DNA from: Candidatus Falkowbacteria bacterium CG10_big_fil_rev_8_21_14_0_10_39_9 | Lineage (GTDB): Bacteria; Patescibacteriota; Patescibacteriia; Patescibacteriales; UBA12465 | NCBI GenBank assembly: GCA_002778645.1 | Contig: PFAQ01000010.1 | Coordinates: 1 to 21,177, forward strand | Reading direction: 5' to 3' | Length of the DNA: 21,177 nucleotides | Shown here: one piece after another, positions 6,032 through 13,911 of the stretch | Numbering within the stretch: the stretch's first letter is position 1 | Layout: each line of letters begins with the position of its first letter | Notes under the pieces: generated by a model | Seen by the model: the letters and a program-made list of their open reading frames with translations, nothing else | What the model was told of the DNA's origin: nothing | The model's database searches: none | Translations under genes and position numbers: made by a program

Positions 6032-6442
6032 ATGATTAAATTGAAGCAAGCAATGAATTGGATGATTATCCCTGTAATTACGGCCTTTATTATGGCTAGT
6101 TCAGTTTGCTTGCAGTTTTTGCCAGTTCCAGCTGAGGCAGCTTCAATGGCTATGCCCGAGATGGAAATGGCCGGTTGTCATCAGATGACCAAGGTTTTAG
6201 TTGATAATTCAGTTAGACATTATACTGCTTCCGGAGTGGATACTGACGACTGTTGCTTGAGTCAACACTCGGTCTCCAGTCTTTCCGGTGATGAGCTTGA
6301 TTATAGCGACAGCTTGATGCCTATTTCTCAGACCATTGTTTTCTCTGAACTTGATCTAAAAACTTTTAAGCTTAAATATCAAACAGTTTTTTTACCGCCA
6401 CCGGAGGCGGACTCTTTGAGCTCCATAGTTAAAAGAGAATAA
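6032..6442 (+). CDS. Secreted Met/His/Cys-rich protein, possible copper binder
   Basis: The 136-residue product has a clear signal sequence (positive MIKLKQ, hydrophobic WMIIPVITAFIMASSVCLQF, cleavage likely after AEA near residue 36). Right after it is a methionine-rich patch, ASMAMPEMEMAGCHQM, then a CC pair and scattered His. Such Met/His/Cys clusters suit Cu(I) binding outside the membrane. No domain family is recognised; the C-terminal half, with LPPPEADSLSSIVKRE, is low in features. It is first in a plus-strand group with an HMA-SafE-cupredoxin protein and a CopA-type ATPase, which is the main reason to propose a copper role. A strong hairpin terminator separates it from the next gene, so it may be the most highly transcribed member. 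Confidence 0.55.
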   Translation: MIKLKQAMNWMIIPVITAFIMASSVCLQFLPVPAEAASMAMPEMEMAGCHQMTKVLVDNSVRHYTASGVDTDDCCLSQHSVSSLSGDELDYSDSLMPISQTIVFSELDLKTFKLKYQTVFLPPPEADSLSSIVKRE

Positions 6443-6455
6443 TTTGTAGCTGGTC

Positions 6456-6511
6456 CATCCTCCAGATAAATTTAGCTTATGTTTAAGCTATTTTTATTGA
6501 GGATGTTTTTT
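6456..6511 (+). terminator. Long terminator or attenuator hairpin
   Basis: A nested stem: CATCCTC (6456-6462) with GAGGATG (6499-6505), a middle A/T helix (about 6465-6470 with 6493-6498), and a perfect TAGCTTA (6473-6479) with TAAGCTA (6484-6490) closing TGTT. Six T follow. It looks rho-independent but lies inside the copper cassette, so partial read-through could set the ratio of the secreted protein to the transporters. Confidence 0.7.
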
Positions 6512-6534
6512 ATTTATCATTAACATTAATTACT

Positions 6535-7899
6535 ATGGAAAATAATCAATCAATCAATCTTCCAATTAAGGGAATGCATTGTAAGTCTTGCGAGATTCTC
6601 ATTGAAGATGAGTTAGGCGAGATAGAGGGAGTAAGCGGAGTGAAAGCCAATTGGCATAATAATTCGGTGCAGATTAGATATAATGGGATTTCTCCGGACG
6701 AAACTCAGATTAAGGCGGCCATCTCTCGAGCGGGATATAAACTGGGACAAGATGGGCCCACTAAATTTTTTAGTACGAACAAAGATAATTATCGGAATCT
6801 AGGTTATGTCTTTCTCGCTTTAGTGGTTTTATACTTTTTGTTGAAAGCACTAGGCATTACTAATTTAAATGTAAATACTTCGGGTAAATTAACCCTACCT
6901 TTGATTTTATTGGTAGGACTAACCGCTGGGTTCTCCACTTGTATGGCTCTCGTTGGTGGCTTAGTGCTGGGGATTTCCAGTCGTTATAATCAGCTTCATC
7001 CTAGCGTCAAAACAATTCAAAAGATCTATCCTCATTTACTCTTTAATCTGGGGCGCTTTTTATCTTATACCATTTTAGGAGGACTTCTGGGTGTCTTGGG
7101 GTCAGCCTTTCAATTGTCTAGTATGGCCCTGGGAATTATCACTGTTGTTATCGGTCTTATTATGCTCATTATGGGTTTACAGCTAATTAACATTTTTCCT
7201 TGGATGGAGAAGGTTAAGCTGGTGTTGCCCAAGGGCTTGATTAGGGGCTTAGGACTCAAAGAATGTCAGGCGCAGACTTATAGTCATCATAATTCCCTGT
7301 GGTTAGGCGCTTTAACATTTTTCTTGCCCTGTGGCTTTACTCAGGCGATGCAAGTTTATGCTATTGGCACTGGTAATTTCTGGGGGGGAGCAATTGTAAT
7401 GGGCGCCTTTGCTTTGGGCACTATTCCGGGATTATTGAGTGTCGGTAGTTTGAGCTCAGTGATTAAAGGGAAACTAGCTCAATATTTTTTTAGCTTCGTT
7501 GGTTTGGTAGTTTTAGTCTTTGCCTTAATTAATATTTCCAATGGCCTTAACTTAACCGGGATTGATTTGACTCCCGATCGAGTGGAAAAGAAATCTGCGG
7601 TGACTATTGATCCCAATGTAACAATGGAAGATGGCGTCCAAGTTGTCCGAATGACTGAGAATAGTCAGGGGTATTCTCCTAATAGTTTTACCATTCAAGA
7701 GGATATACCAGTTAAGTGGGTGGTTAATGCTACTGCGCCCTATTCTTGTGCTTCAGCTTTACTATTGCCAAAGTATAAGATTAGAAGCTTTTTAACAGCC
7801 GGAGAAAATATTATTAACTTTACTCCTACTGAAGTCGGGAAGTTACACTTCTCTTGTTTGATGGGAATGTATAAGGGAATGTTTAATGTTGTGAAATAA
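6535..7899 (+). CDS. HMA-SafE/UreH-cupredoxin fusion, copper-handling membrane protein
   Basis: Three modules sit in 454 residues. Residues 8-70 are a heavy-metal-associated domain with the GMHCKSC motif (Cys16, Cys19). Residues 88-335 hold about seven membrane helices of the SafE/UreH-like (DsbD-related) family, with a Cys in each half: FSTCMALVGG (Cys136) and LPCGFTQAMQ (Cys266). Residues 365-454 form a cupredoxin-like domain with Cys405 in YSCAS and FSCLMGMYKG (Cys441, Met443, Met445) near the end. HMA domains hand over Cu(I), the core family moves electrons or metal, and the cupredoxin would face outward. It precedes the CopA gene by 18 bp. Transmembrane passage of copper or reductant from inside to the outer cupredoxin is the likely job; the direction is inference. 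Confidence 0.8.
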   Translation: MENNQSINLPIKGMHCKSCEILIEDELGEIEGVSGVKANWHNNSVQIRYNGISPDETQIKAAISRAGYKLGQDGPTKFFSTNKDNYRNLGYVFLALVVLYFLLKALGITNLNVNTSGKLTLPLILLVGLTAGFSTCMALVGGLVLGISSRYNQLHPSVKTIQKIYPHLLFNLGRFLSYTILGGLLGVLGSAFQLSSMALGIITVVIGLIMLIMGLQLINIFPWMEKVKLVLPKGLIRGLGLKECQAQTYSHHNSLWLGALTFFLPCGFTQAMQVYAIGTGNFWGGAIVMGAFALGTIPGLLSVGSLSSVIKGKLAQYFFSFVGLVVLVFALINISNGLNLTGIDLTPDRVEKKSAVTIDPNVTMEDGVQVVRMTENSQGYSPNSFTIQEDIPVKWVVNATAPYSCASALLLPKYKIRSFLTAGENIINFTPTEVGKLHFSCLMGMYKGMFNVVK

Positions 7900-7917
7900 A
7901 TAATTAATTTAATACTT

Positions 7918-10900
7918 ATGAAAAAAATTCAAATAGACGTTAGTGGCATGCATTGTGCTTCTTGCTCCCGCTTAGTGGAGAAGGCCTTGCTGAAAGTTCC
8001 GGGAGTGAAAGAGGGTAATGTTAATTTAGCGGCGGAAAAAGCTTCGGTTCTCTTTGATGAGAACCAAGTCCAGGCTAATAGTTTAATAGAAGCAATTGTC
8101 TCAGCTGGTTATGGGGCTAACTTGGTTGATGGCCAAGATCGAGAGGCAACTGAAAAACGTCGGGCCAGTGAGATAAAGCGACAAGGACAAAAGTTTATCT
8201 TCAGTTTAGCTTTTAGCTTACCTCTCTTTTATTTTATGCTGCTTGATTTTTGGTCCTGGTTGCCGGGTGCCAATCTCTTGCCACCCTACGTGGGAGTTCT
8301 ATCCTTAGTTCTAACCATCCCCGTTCAGTTTATTGTTGGGGCTGGTTTCTACAAGGGGATGTGGGCTAGCTTGCGGATGAAAACTTTCAACATGGACAGC
8401 TTGGTAGCCATTGGGACTTCGGCCGCTTTCTTTTATAGCCTGTTCAATCTGGTTTGGTATTTTGTGAGAACTGGATCGCTCTTGGGATTAGGGGGAAAGA
8501 TTCCTGAACTATATTTTGAAACCGCTGCCTTCTTAATCACATTTGTGGTTCTAGGAAAGTGGTTGGAAAAAAGAACTAAGGGAAAAACTTTAGAAGCCAT
8601 TAAAAAGCTGATGGGGCTACAACCTAAAACGGCCCGAGTAATTCGCGCTGGCGTTACCCAAGACATTGCCATCGAGGCCGTTATCAAGGGTGATGTGGTT
8701 GTTGTGCGACCAGGAGAAAAGATTCCGGTTGATGGTAAAATTATTAGCGGTCATTCAGCTATTGATGAGGCGATGATTACGGGTGAGAGTTTGCCGGTAG
8801 AGAAAAACATCGGAGATTTAGTTGTTGGTGGAACGGTTAACAAGTTAGGGAGCTTTGAATTTGAGGTTACTCGAGTAGGAGCTGAGACTGCCTTGGCTAG
8901 AATTGTAGCCTTAGTGGAAGAGGCTCAGGGTTCTAAAGCACCGATTCAGGGATTTGCTGATAAGATTGCAGCTATTTTTGTGCCCACAGTTATTAGTCTG
9001 GCAATCATTATCTTTTTAGTTTGGTATTTCTTGTTAGGAGCGACTCTCAGTTTCGCTCTCATGGCTTTTACGGCCGTGATTGTTATTGCTTGCCCCTGCG
9101 CGTTGGGGCTCGCTACTCCAACATCGCTCATGGTTGGAACTGGGATTGGAGCTAAATATGGCATATTGATAAAAGGGGGTGAGCCACTAGAAATGGCTGG
9201 TCAGATTAAAACTATTGTTTTTGACAAGGCCGGGACTTTGACTAAGGGCAAGCCAGAGGTAACTGACATGGAAAGCTTTGGCTCTTTTGATAAAAAAATA
9301 ATTGTTAGTATAGCGGCTAGCTTAGAAAAATTATCGGAGCACTCTTTAGCTGAGGCCGTTTGTAATTATGCTAATCAGGAAAAAATAATATTGAAGTCAG
9401 TTGTTGGCTTTAGGGCAATACCGGGACAGGGAGTTGCTGGGACGATTGATGGTTTAGATTATTTTTTTGGCAACAGAAAGTTAATTACTGATTCGATTAA
9501 TTTAGATTTATCCGCAGTAAATAGCCGCCTGAAAAAATTAGAGGAGCAAGGTAGGACGGTAATGATTCTGGCCACTAAGCAAGAAATTATTGGTTTGGTC
9601 GCCGTGGCTGATACCATCAAGGAAACTTCTAAAGCAGCGATTATTAGTCTACAGAAAATGGGACTGGAAGTTTATATGATTACCGGCGACAATGCTCGCA
9701 CCGCTCAGGCGGTGGCTAAGCAATTAGGAATTGTTAATATCTTGTCTGAAGTTCTGCCGGAAGATAAAGCCTTACAGATTAAGAAGTTGCAAACCGGTGG
9801 TTCTAAGGTGGCGATGGTGGGCGACGGTATCAATGATGCTCCAGCCTTAGCTCAGGCCGATCTTGGAATAGTTATGGGTTCTGGTACAGATGTGGCCATG
9901 GAAACAGGTGGAATTATTATTATCAAAAGTGATTTAAGGGATGTGGTAACCGCCTTTCAGTTGTCCGGAGAAACCATGGGAAAAATAAAGCAAAATCTAT
10001 TTTTTGCCTTGTTTTATAACATCATTGGCATCCCAATTGCTGCCCGAGTCTTTGCTGGTTTTGGTATTATTTTACGACCAGAATTAGCTGGACTAGCGAT
10101 GGCTCTCTCTTCAGTCTCGGTGGTCTCTAATTCTCTTTTGCTTAGATCATTTCGTCCGGGAAAGAAGAATTATTTATCATTGATGGCTCTCATTTTAATG
10201 GTGTTATTATCCACTGGAATGTTTTTAGAGTTCGCTCGGTTTAGTTCGGGTATGGAAAGCCAGGGAATGGCTTTGTTGGTCTCTAAAAATAAAGCCACTG
10301 AGATTAATAATCTAGTAGCCAGCAGTCCAATCAAAATTAACTTTGATGAGGGCGATCCAGATATTTTTTTGGGGATTGATAGTTTCCCGGATTCTATTAA
10401 AATCAGAGAAGGCAAGATTAATTTAGGTGATGATGAAATGATTATTGGTTATGCCGACGGCATGGCCATGAAGAAGGAGAGGGCTGTTAAAAATATTGGG
10501 GATACTCTAAAAGATATTTTTGGTTTGGACGGTGTGAAGGTTGTTGGTATTTTAGAGCCAACTGGAACTGTCATTGATGGCTATCATATAGTTAACAAAA
10601 CTACTTTAGCCAAGATGAGTTCGGTGGCTAATATTAAGTTTGTGGCTGAGTCCGAAGTGATTAAGAGTTTTTATTTTGTCACGACCGACAACGTCCCGGA
10701 ACAATTTAAAGACAGAATTACTAACTTAAGCCCGACCAATATCAACGGCCAAAGTTATCTGCCTCTCTATATTGGTTTGGCTGAGGCCAAGATGATGATC
10801 AATAAAAAGTTATTTCAAAAAACTGGAGACACTATTGATGATCTTTTTGGCAATAAAGTTTTTGTAGCGGGGATTCTACCCGAGACTAAAACTGCTCTAG

Positions 10901-10941
10901 ATCACCTGCACTTTGTGGGAGAAGAGTTTAAGCTCAAGTAA
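7918..10941 (+). CDS. copA: Cu(I)-translocating P1B-ATPase with altered DKTGT motif and duplicated C-terminal tail
   Basis: Order of parts in 1007 residues: HMA domain (GMHCASC, Cys13, Cys16); membrane helices from about 93; actuator TGES 288-291; the Cu site CPC 392-394; phosphorylation Asp436; GQGVAG 503-508; GDGIND 635-640; then YN 700-701 and MALSS 728-732 in the last helices, which together mark Cu(I) subtype IB-1. Two changes stand out: the usually invariant DKTGT reads DKAGT (Ala438, codon GCC, one base from ACC), and the HP motif reads SEHSLA (Ser476 for Pro). After helix 8 comes an extra helix (about 752-770) and a tail of about 235 residues containing a unit repeated at 842-891 and 951-1000. 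CopA proteins normally end near residue 750. It would export Cu(I) if active, or act as a sensor or scaffold if not. It follows the fusion protein by 18 bp and ends at a strong terminator. Confidence 0.9.
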   Translation: MKKIQIDVSGMHCASCSRLVEKALLKVPGVKEGNVNLAAEKASVLFDENQVQANSLIEAIVSAGYGANLVDGQDREATEKRRASEIKRQGQKFIFSLAFSLPLFYFMLLDFWSWLPGANLLPPYVGVLSLVLTIPVQFIVGAGFYKGMWASLRMKTFNMDSLVAIGTSAAFFYSLFNLVWYFVRTGSLLGLGGKIPELYFETAAFLITFVVLGKWLEKRTKGKTLEAIKKLMGLQPKTARVIRAGVTQDIAIEAVIKGDVVVVRPGEKIPVDGKIISGHSAIDEAMITGESLPVEKNIGDLVVGGTVNKLGSFEFEVTRVGAETALARIVALVEEAQGSKAPIQGFADKIAAIFVPTVISLAIIIFLVWYFLLGATLSFALMAFTAVIVIACPCALGLATPTSLMVGTGIGAKYGILIKGGEPLEMAGQIKTIVFDKAGTLTKGKPEVTDMESFGSFDKKIIVSIAASLEKLSEHSLAEAVCNYANQEKIILKSVVGFRAIPGQGVAGTIDGLDYFFGNRKLITDSINLDLSAVNSRLKKLEEQGRTVMILATKQEIIGLVAVADTIKETSKAAIISLQKMGLEVYMITGDNARTAQAVAKQLGIVNILSEVLPEDKALQIKKLQTGGSKVAMVGDGINDAPALAQADLGIVMGSGTDVAMETGGIIIIKSDLRDVVTAFQLSGETMGKIKQNLFFALFYNIIGIPIAARVFAGFGIILRPELAGLAMALSSVSVVSNSLLLRSFRPGKKNYLSLMALILMVLLSTGMFLEFARFSSGMESQGMALLVSKNKATEINNLVASSPIKINFDEGDPDIFLGIDSFPDSIKIREGKINLGDDEMIIGYADGMAMKKERAVKNIGDTLKDIFGLDGVKVVGILEPTGTVIDGYHIVNKTTLAKMSSVANIKFVAESEVIKSFYFVTTDNVPEQFKDRITNLSPTNINGQSYLPLYIGLAEAKMMINKKLFQKTGDTIDDLFGNKVFVAGILPETKTALDHLHFVGEEFKLK

Positions 10942-10956
10942 TTTAAAGGATGATAG

Positions 10957-10985
10957 AATAAGCCCAGAAATGGGCTTATTTTGTT
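10957..10985 (+). terminator. Rho-independent terminator of the copper cassette
   Basis: A perfect 10-bp stem, AATAAGCCCA (10957-10966) with TGGGCTTATT (10971-10980), closes a GAAA tetraloop and runs into TTGTT. Confidence 0.9.
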
Positions 10986-11014
10986 AATAAATAGCTTTTT
11001 TACTTGAGCCCAGG

Positions 11015-11047
11015 TATAATATTGGTAAGCTTTATTTTAAACCAATA
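11015..11047 (+). promoter_or_regulatory. -10 box and start-codon hairpin
   Basis: Consensus TATAAT at 11015-11020 has no convincing -35 box. TATTGGT (11020-11026) pairs with ACCAATA (11041-11047), the last base being the A of the start codon. The 5' UTR of about 20 nt could fold over its own start. Confidence 0.55.
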
Positions 11048-11670
11048 TGAAACCACCAATAAAAATTATTATCTTTTCAGTACTTTTGGGTGTTGGCTTA
11101 TATCTCTTTGTAAAGGAGTTTATTTTGATTCCTAGGATTCAGGCGGAGTCTCAAAAATATAGTCAGGCTATTACTAATTTATCAAATGAAGCTAAATCTG
11201 ATCCGATGAAATTTTTGGCAACTCTTAGTAATGTTGAAGTTGTGGTGCCGGGAGTTTTGGGAAAAAATGATCCTGAGGGCTTAGTGCGGGCGAAACTAAA
11301 AAATAATCAAGCTAATTTTTCCGATGGTGTTACCAGCGGTCAAATATTTCTAAATGGTCTGCTAAAGACACAAAAGACTAGTGCTGGCGTGGACATTTTT
11401 TGCGATCTAGTAGTTAGCTATGGCGGCTCCGGCAATTTTCATTTCATCGCTTTGTTTAAATTTGCTGATGGCACCCTAGTCCACACCTCTTCTCTGGCGG
11501 TGGGCGATCGAATCAAGATTGTGTCTCTAGTCCCGGAATTAACGACTGGTAATGATTATCAGGTTAAGGCTAATTATTTGGATCGAAATAACAATGAGGC
11601 CATGTCGACTGATCCAACGGTTAAGCAGGAGTTGATTTTTTTAGTGAAGGGGCATAAAATTGTGCAGTAA
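11047..11670 (+). CDS. Membrane-anchored extracellular protein of unknown function
   Basis: The 207-residue product has an N-terminal anchor (IKIIIFSVLLGVGLYLFV, about 5-22) with no obvious cleavage site, then a short helical linker and a beta-rich outer domain. The domain pattern, FADGTLVHTSSLAVGDRIKI then YLDRNNNEAMSTDPTVKQEL, resembles a domain I have seen in secreted proteins of unknown function (a GDR-hydrophobic strand followed by an acidic-M and PTV turn); I cannot name it with confidence. The gene stands alone between two terminator-bounded units and runs to within 6 bp of tRNA-Arg, so the tRNA may be on the same transcript. Confidence 0.65.
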   Translation: MKPPIKIIIFSVLLGVGLYLFVKEFILIPRIQAESQKYSQAITNLSNEAKSDPMKFLATLSNVEVVVPGVLGKNDPEGLVRAKLKNNQANFSDGVTSGQIFLNGLLKTQKTSAGVDIFCDLVVSYGGSGNFHFIALFKFADGTLVHTSSLAVGDRIKIVSLVPELTTGNDYQVKANYLDRNNNEAMSTDPTVKQELIFLVKGHKIVQ

Positions 11671-11676
11671 TAGTTG

Positions 11677-11748
11677 GCCCCTATAGCCCAATGGATAGAG
11701 CGCAGGTTTCCGGAACCTGAGATGTAGGTCCGATTCCTACTGGGGGCA
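11677..11748 (+). tRNA. tRNA-Arg (anticodon CCG)
   Basis: Acceptor GCCCCTA (11677-11683) pairs with TGGGGGC (11741-11747), discriminator A11748, no encoded CCA. Anticodon stem CAGGT (11703-11707) with ACCTG (11715-11719) holds loop TTCCGGA, so the anticodon is CCG at 11710-11712. The T arm GTAGG/CCTAC is perfect; the D stem has one C-A mismatch. It reads CGG codons. Confidence 0.95.
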
Positions 11749-11765
11749 CATTTCATTATTATATT

Positions 11766-11793
11766 AAAAAACCACCTAATTTAAGTGGTTTTT
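11766..11793. terminator. Bidirectional terminator between convergent units
   Basis: AAAAACCAC (11767-11775) pairs with GTGGTTTTT (11785-11793). It serves the tRNA-Arg unit on the plus strand and the MFS gene on the minus strand. Confidence 0.85.
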
Positions 11794-11814
11794 ATATTAT
11801 CAAATCATTAATGA

Positions 11815-13002
11815 TTATCTAGTATCCTTCATCACCCGGAGGAAGTAATAGCTGGAAACTAAGAGTAGGGCCAGAATGGGGAAAATATATTGGACAGGAT
11901 AAAATATCAAGATCACAGTACCGAGTCCAGTGCCAATTAAATATCCCAGGGGCTGGGCTGTTCGGAAAATATTAATTAGTCCGACATTCTTAGCACTGAT
12001 AATCTTGAAAAAGTATGACTCACGCATCGCCTCTACTAATGATGCACCAATGCGGCTGAAGAATAATATTAAACTCCAAACTAAAAGGCTGCTGGATTGA
12101 ACAGAAAAGAAGAGAATTAGAGAAATAATTAAAATGGTAAAGCCTAGTGTCATAATTTCTTTTTCGCCCAAATATTTGTCGGCAATAATTCCGGCGGGGA
12201 GTTCAAAGATAATAAAAGGTAGAAGCATAAAGGAAAAAGCGATGCCCAGTTGTGCCCAAGATAAGCCAATGGTTTCATGGAGATAAATCGGAGCATAAAC
12301 CACCGCTAAGCTATAAAAGAGGTGGAGTAAGGTGGCGAGTGAAAAAATACTTCTCAAGTCTCTGGTTTGAAAAATCTTTTTGATGGTCTGCCAAATCTTG
12401 TCCCGGTCATATTTAATCTTGTCTTTTAGGTTGCGACCCTTTTCAATAAAGATAATGTAAAAAGGAATTAGGAAGGCAGCCGCTAGCAAATAAACTGGGC
12501 GATAATTGGAGCCTTTAATAAAATAACTGGCCACAATTGGAGCAAAACCCCAACCTAAATTCATAAAAGTAAAATACATGGTGCGAGTGCGACCAGCACT
12601 ATCAACCGAGGTAAAGCTTTCTACAAAGATATCCATATTAATCCAGATCAGATTGAAGCTCGACATCAGTAAGATAAAAGCTAGAAAAATAGTGGCAGGC
12701 GTATTGGCAATAGCCATAGCTATTAGGGCCAAAAAATTACAACCAATGACTATCTGAGAAACGCGGTAATTGCGAAAACGTTCAATTAATTCGGGATAAA
12801 TCAGGATTAGGAGGATAGTGATGAAGTTGGAGGCGACAAAAAAGAGGCCGACACTTTCAGCACTGACAAACTCTTTGATATAGTTAGATTCAATATAGGT
12901 TGGTACCGCCGTCGCCACCGCCAGAATAAATCCTAGGAAGTATAAGATTCTTAGACTCCGTCTATTGAATAGCTTTTTTTTGACGTCTGATAATTTGGAC
13001 AT
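11815..13002 (-). CDS. Major facilitator superfamily transporter
   Basis: A 395-residue polytopic protein with about twelve membrane helices. The loop between helices 8 and 9 reads PAGIIADKYLGEKEIMTLG, matching MFS motif A (G-x-x-x-D-x-x-G-x-K). A long basic cytoplasmic loop (about 190-215, KGRNLKDKIKYDRDKIW) splits the two halves. The substrate is not predictable. Its start lies inside the 3' end of lgt: 41 bp overlap in a different frame, so translation is probably coupled and both are read from the lgt promoter. No later in-frame Met would give a complete first helix, which supports the overlapping start. Confidence 0.85.
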   Translation of the reverse strand: MSKLSDVKKKLFNRRSLRILYFLGFILAVATAVPTYIESNYIKEFVSAESVGLFFVASNFITILLILIYPELIERFRNYRVSQIVIGCNFLALIAMAIANTPATIFLAFILLMSSFNLIWINMDIFVESFTSVDSAGRTRTMYFTFMNLGWGFAPIVASYFIKGSNYRPVYLLAAAFLIPFYIIFIEKGRNLKDKIKYDRDKIWQTIKKIFQTRDLRSIFSLATLLHLFYSLAVVYAPIYLHETIGLSWAQLGIAFSFMLLPFIIFELPAGIIADKYLGEKEIMTLGFTILIISLILFFSVQSSSLLVWSLILFFSRIGASLVEAMRESYFFKIISAKNVGLINIFRTAQPLGYLIGTGLGTVILIFYPVQYIFPILALLLVSSYYFLRVMKDTR

Positions 13003-13816
13003 AAGGTAAAAATAAAATAATTAGCGAAATAAAAATAAGACTAAGACTGGCAATCTGAGGCCAGCGTAGGCCCCATAACACAGGCGCAACATCAATTCGG
13101 ATAAATTCTAATAGGAACCTTAGAATTGAATATAAAATAATATAGATCAAAACTGTAGAACGGAAATAAGATATTTTTTCATCTGTAACATTAGCTCTTC
13201 TTTTTTTGATTATTAAATAATGGCACAGAATCAACACTCCAAAAATCAATAAGTCACCCAAAGCTTCATAGATAAAAGTCGGATGGAAATAACTCGCTGA
13301 AATATAGTCATTGTTACGGTTTAGAATATCAATCGGTATGCCCCATGGTAGGCTAGTGGGAAGTCCAAAAAGTTCCTGGTTGAAATAGTTACCACAGCGA
13401 CCAATGGCTTGACCTAGGGCGAGCGCCGGGACGGCAATAGCACAGAGTTTCCAAAAATTGTAATCTTGGTTTTTCCAGACAAATAATCCTAAAGTTATTA
13501 ATCCTCCGATAATGGCGCCATGGACGGCTAGGCCTCCATGCCAGACCTTTATTATTTCCAGCGGTTGAGAGACATAATAGGGTAATTCTAGAAAGATTTC
13601 ATAGATTCTAGCTCCAATTAGACCCCCAATTATTAGATAAAATGATAGATCAATTATCTTATCTGGATTAATATTGTAGCGTTTGGCAATGATAATAGCC
13701 GTAGTCATCCCGATAATCATCGCTAAAACCATAAACAGGCCATACCAGTAAACAGTTATGGGTCCCAGAGTGATCAGTATTGCCTGGGGATGAAAGGTGT
13801 GGAGAAAATTAATCAT
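12962..13816 (-). CDS. lgt: Prolipoprotein diacylglyceryl transferase
   Basis: Lgt transfers diacylglycerol from phosphatidylglycerol to the lipobox cysteine of prolipoproteins in the cytoplasmic membrane. The 284-residue product has the family signatures: GPITVYWYGL near the start, HGGLAVHGAIIGG at 93-105, and GRCGNYFNQELFG at 139-151, whose Arg140 is the catalytically important arginine. About seven membrane helices fit the known topology. The start ATG (13814-13816) lies 6 nt after an extended -10 box, so the message is probably leaderless. It leads a two-gene unit with the overlapping MFS gene. No lspA is visible nearby. Confidence 0.95.
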   Translation of the reverse strand: MINFLHTFHPQAILITLGPITVYWYGLFMVLAMIIGMTTAIIIAKRYNINPDKIIDLSFYLIIGGLIGARIYEIFLELPYYVSQPLEIIKVWHGGLAVHGAIIGGLITLGLFVWKNQDYNFWKLCAIAVPALALGQAIGRCGNYFNQELFGLPTSLPWGIPIDILNRNNDYISASYFHPTFIYEALGDLLIFGVLILCHYLIIKKRRANVTDEKISYFRSTVLIYIILYSILRFLLEFIRIDVAPVLWGLRWPQIASLSLIFISLIILFLPYVQIIRRQKKAIQ

Positions 13817-13822
13817 ATATGA

Positions 13823-13831
13823 ATAATACCA
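13823..13831 (-). promoter_or_regulatory. Extended -10 promoter of lgt
   Basis: On the minus strand TGGTATTAT (TG-n plus -10 TATTAT, 13828-13823) is followed after 6 nt by the ATG. No good -35 box is seen, as is usual for extended -10 promoters. Confidence 0.6.
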
Positions 13832-13866
13832 GATTTTGGGAGAAAATAAAAATGTTTAAGGGCAAA

Positions 13867-13895
13867 AAAAAGGAAGATTTCAAATCTTCCTTTTT
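13867..13895 (-). terminator. Strong rho-independent terminator
   Basis: A 13-bp perfect inverted repeat, AAAAAGGAAGATT (13867-13879) with AATCTTCCTTTTT (13883-13895), has a 3-nt loop. On the minus strand it follows the 13912-14538 gene and isolates it from lgt. Confidence 0.9.
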
Positions 13896-13911
13896 ACAAA
13901 GTTTATTTTTT

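Noticed and set aside
11677..11748. tRNA-Arg as an integration site
   Set aside because: No copy of its 3' end and no integrase occur in the window; the adjacent genes look ordinary.
11574..11756. Minus-strand reading frame of 60 codons
   Set aside because: It lies over tRNA-Arg and the end of the plus-strand gene; its peptide (APSRNRTYISG) is the usual antisense reading of a tRNA.
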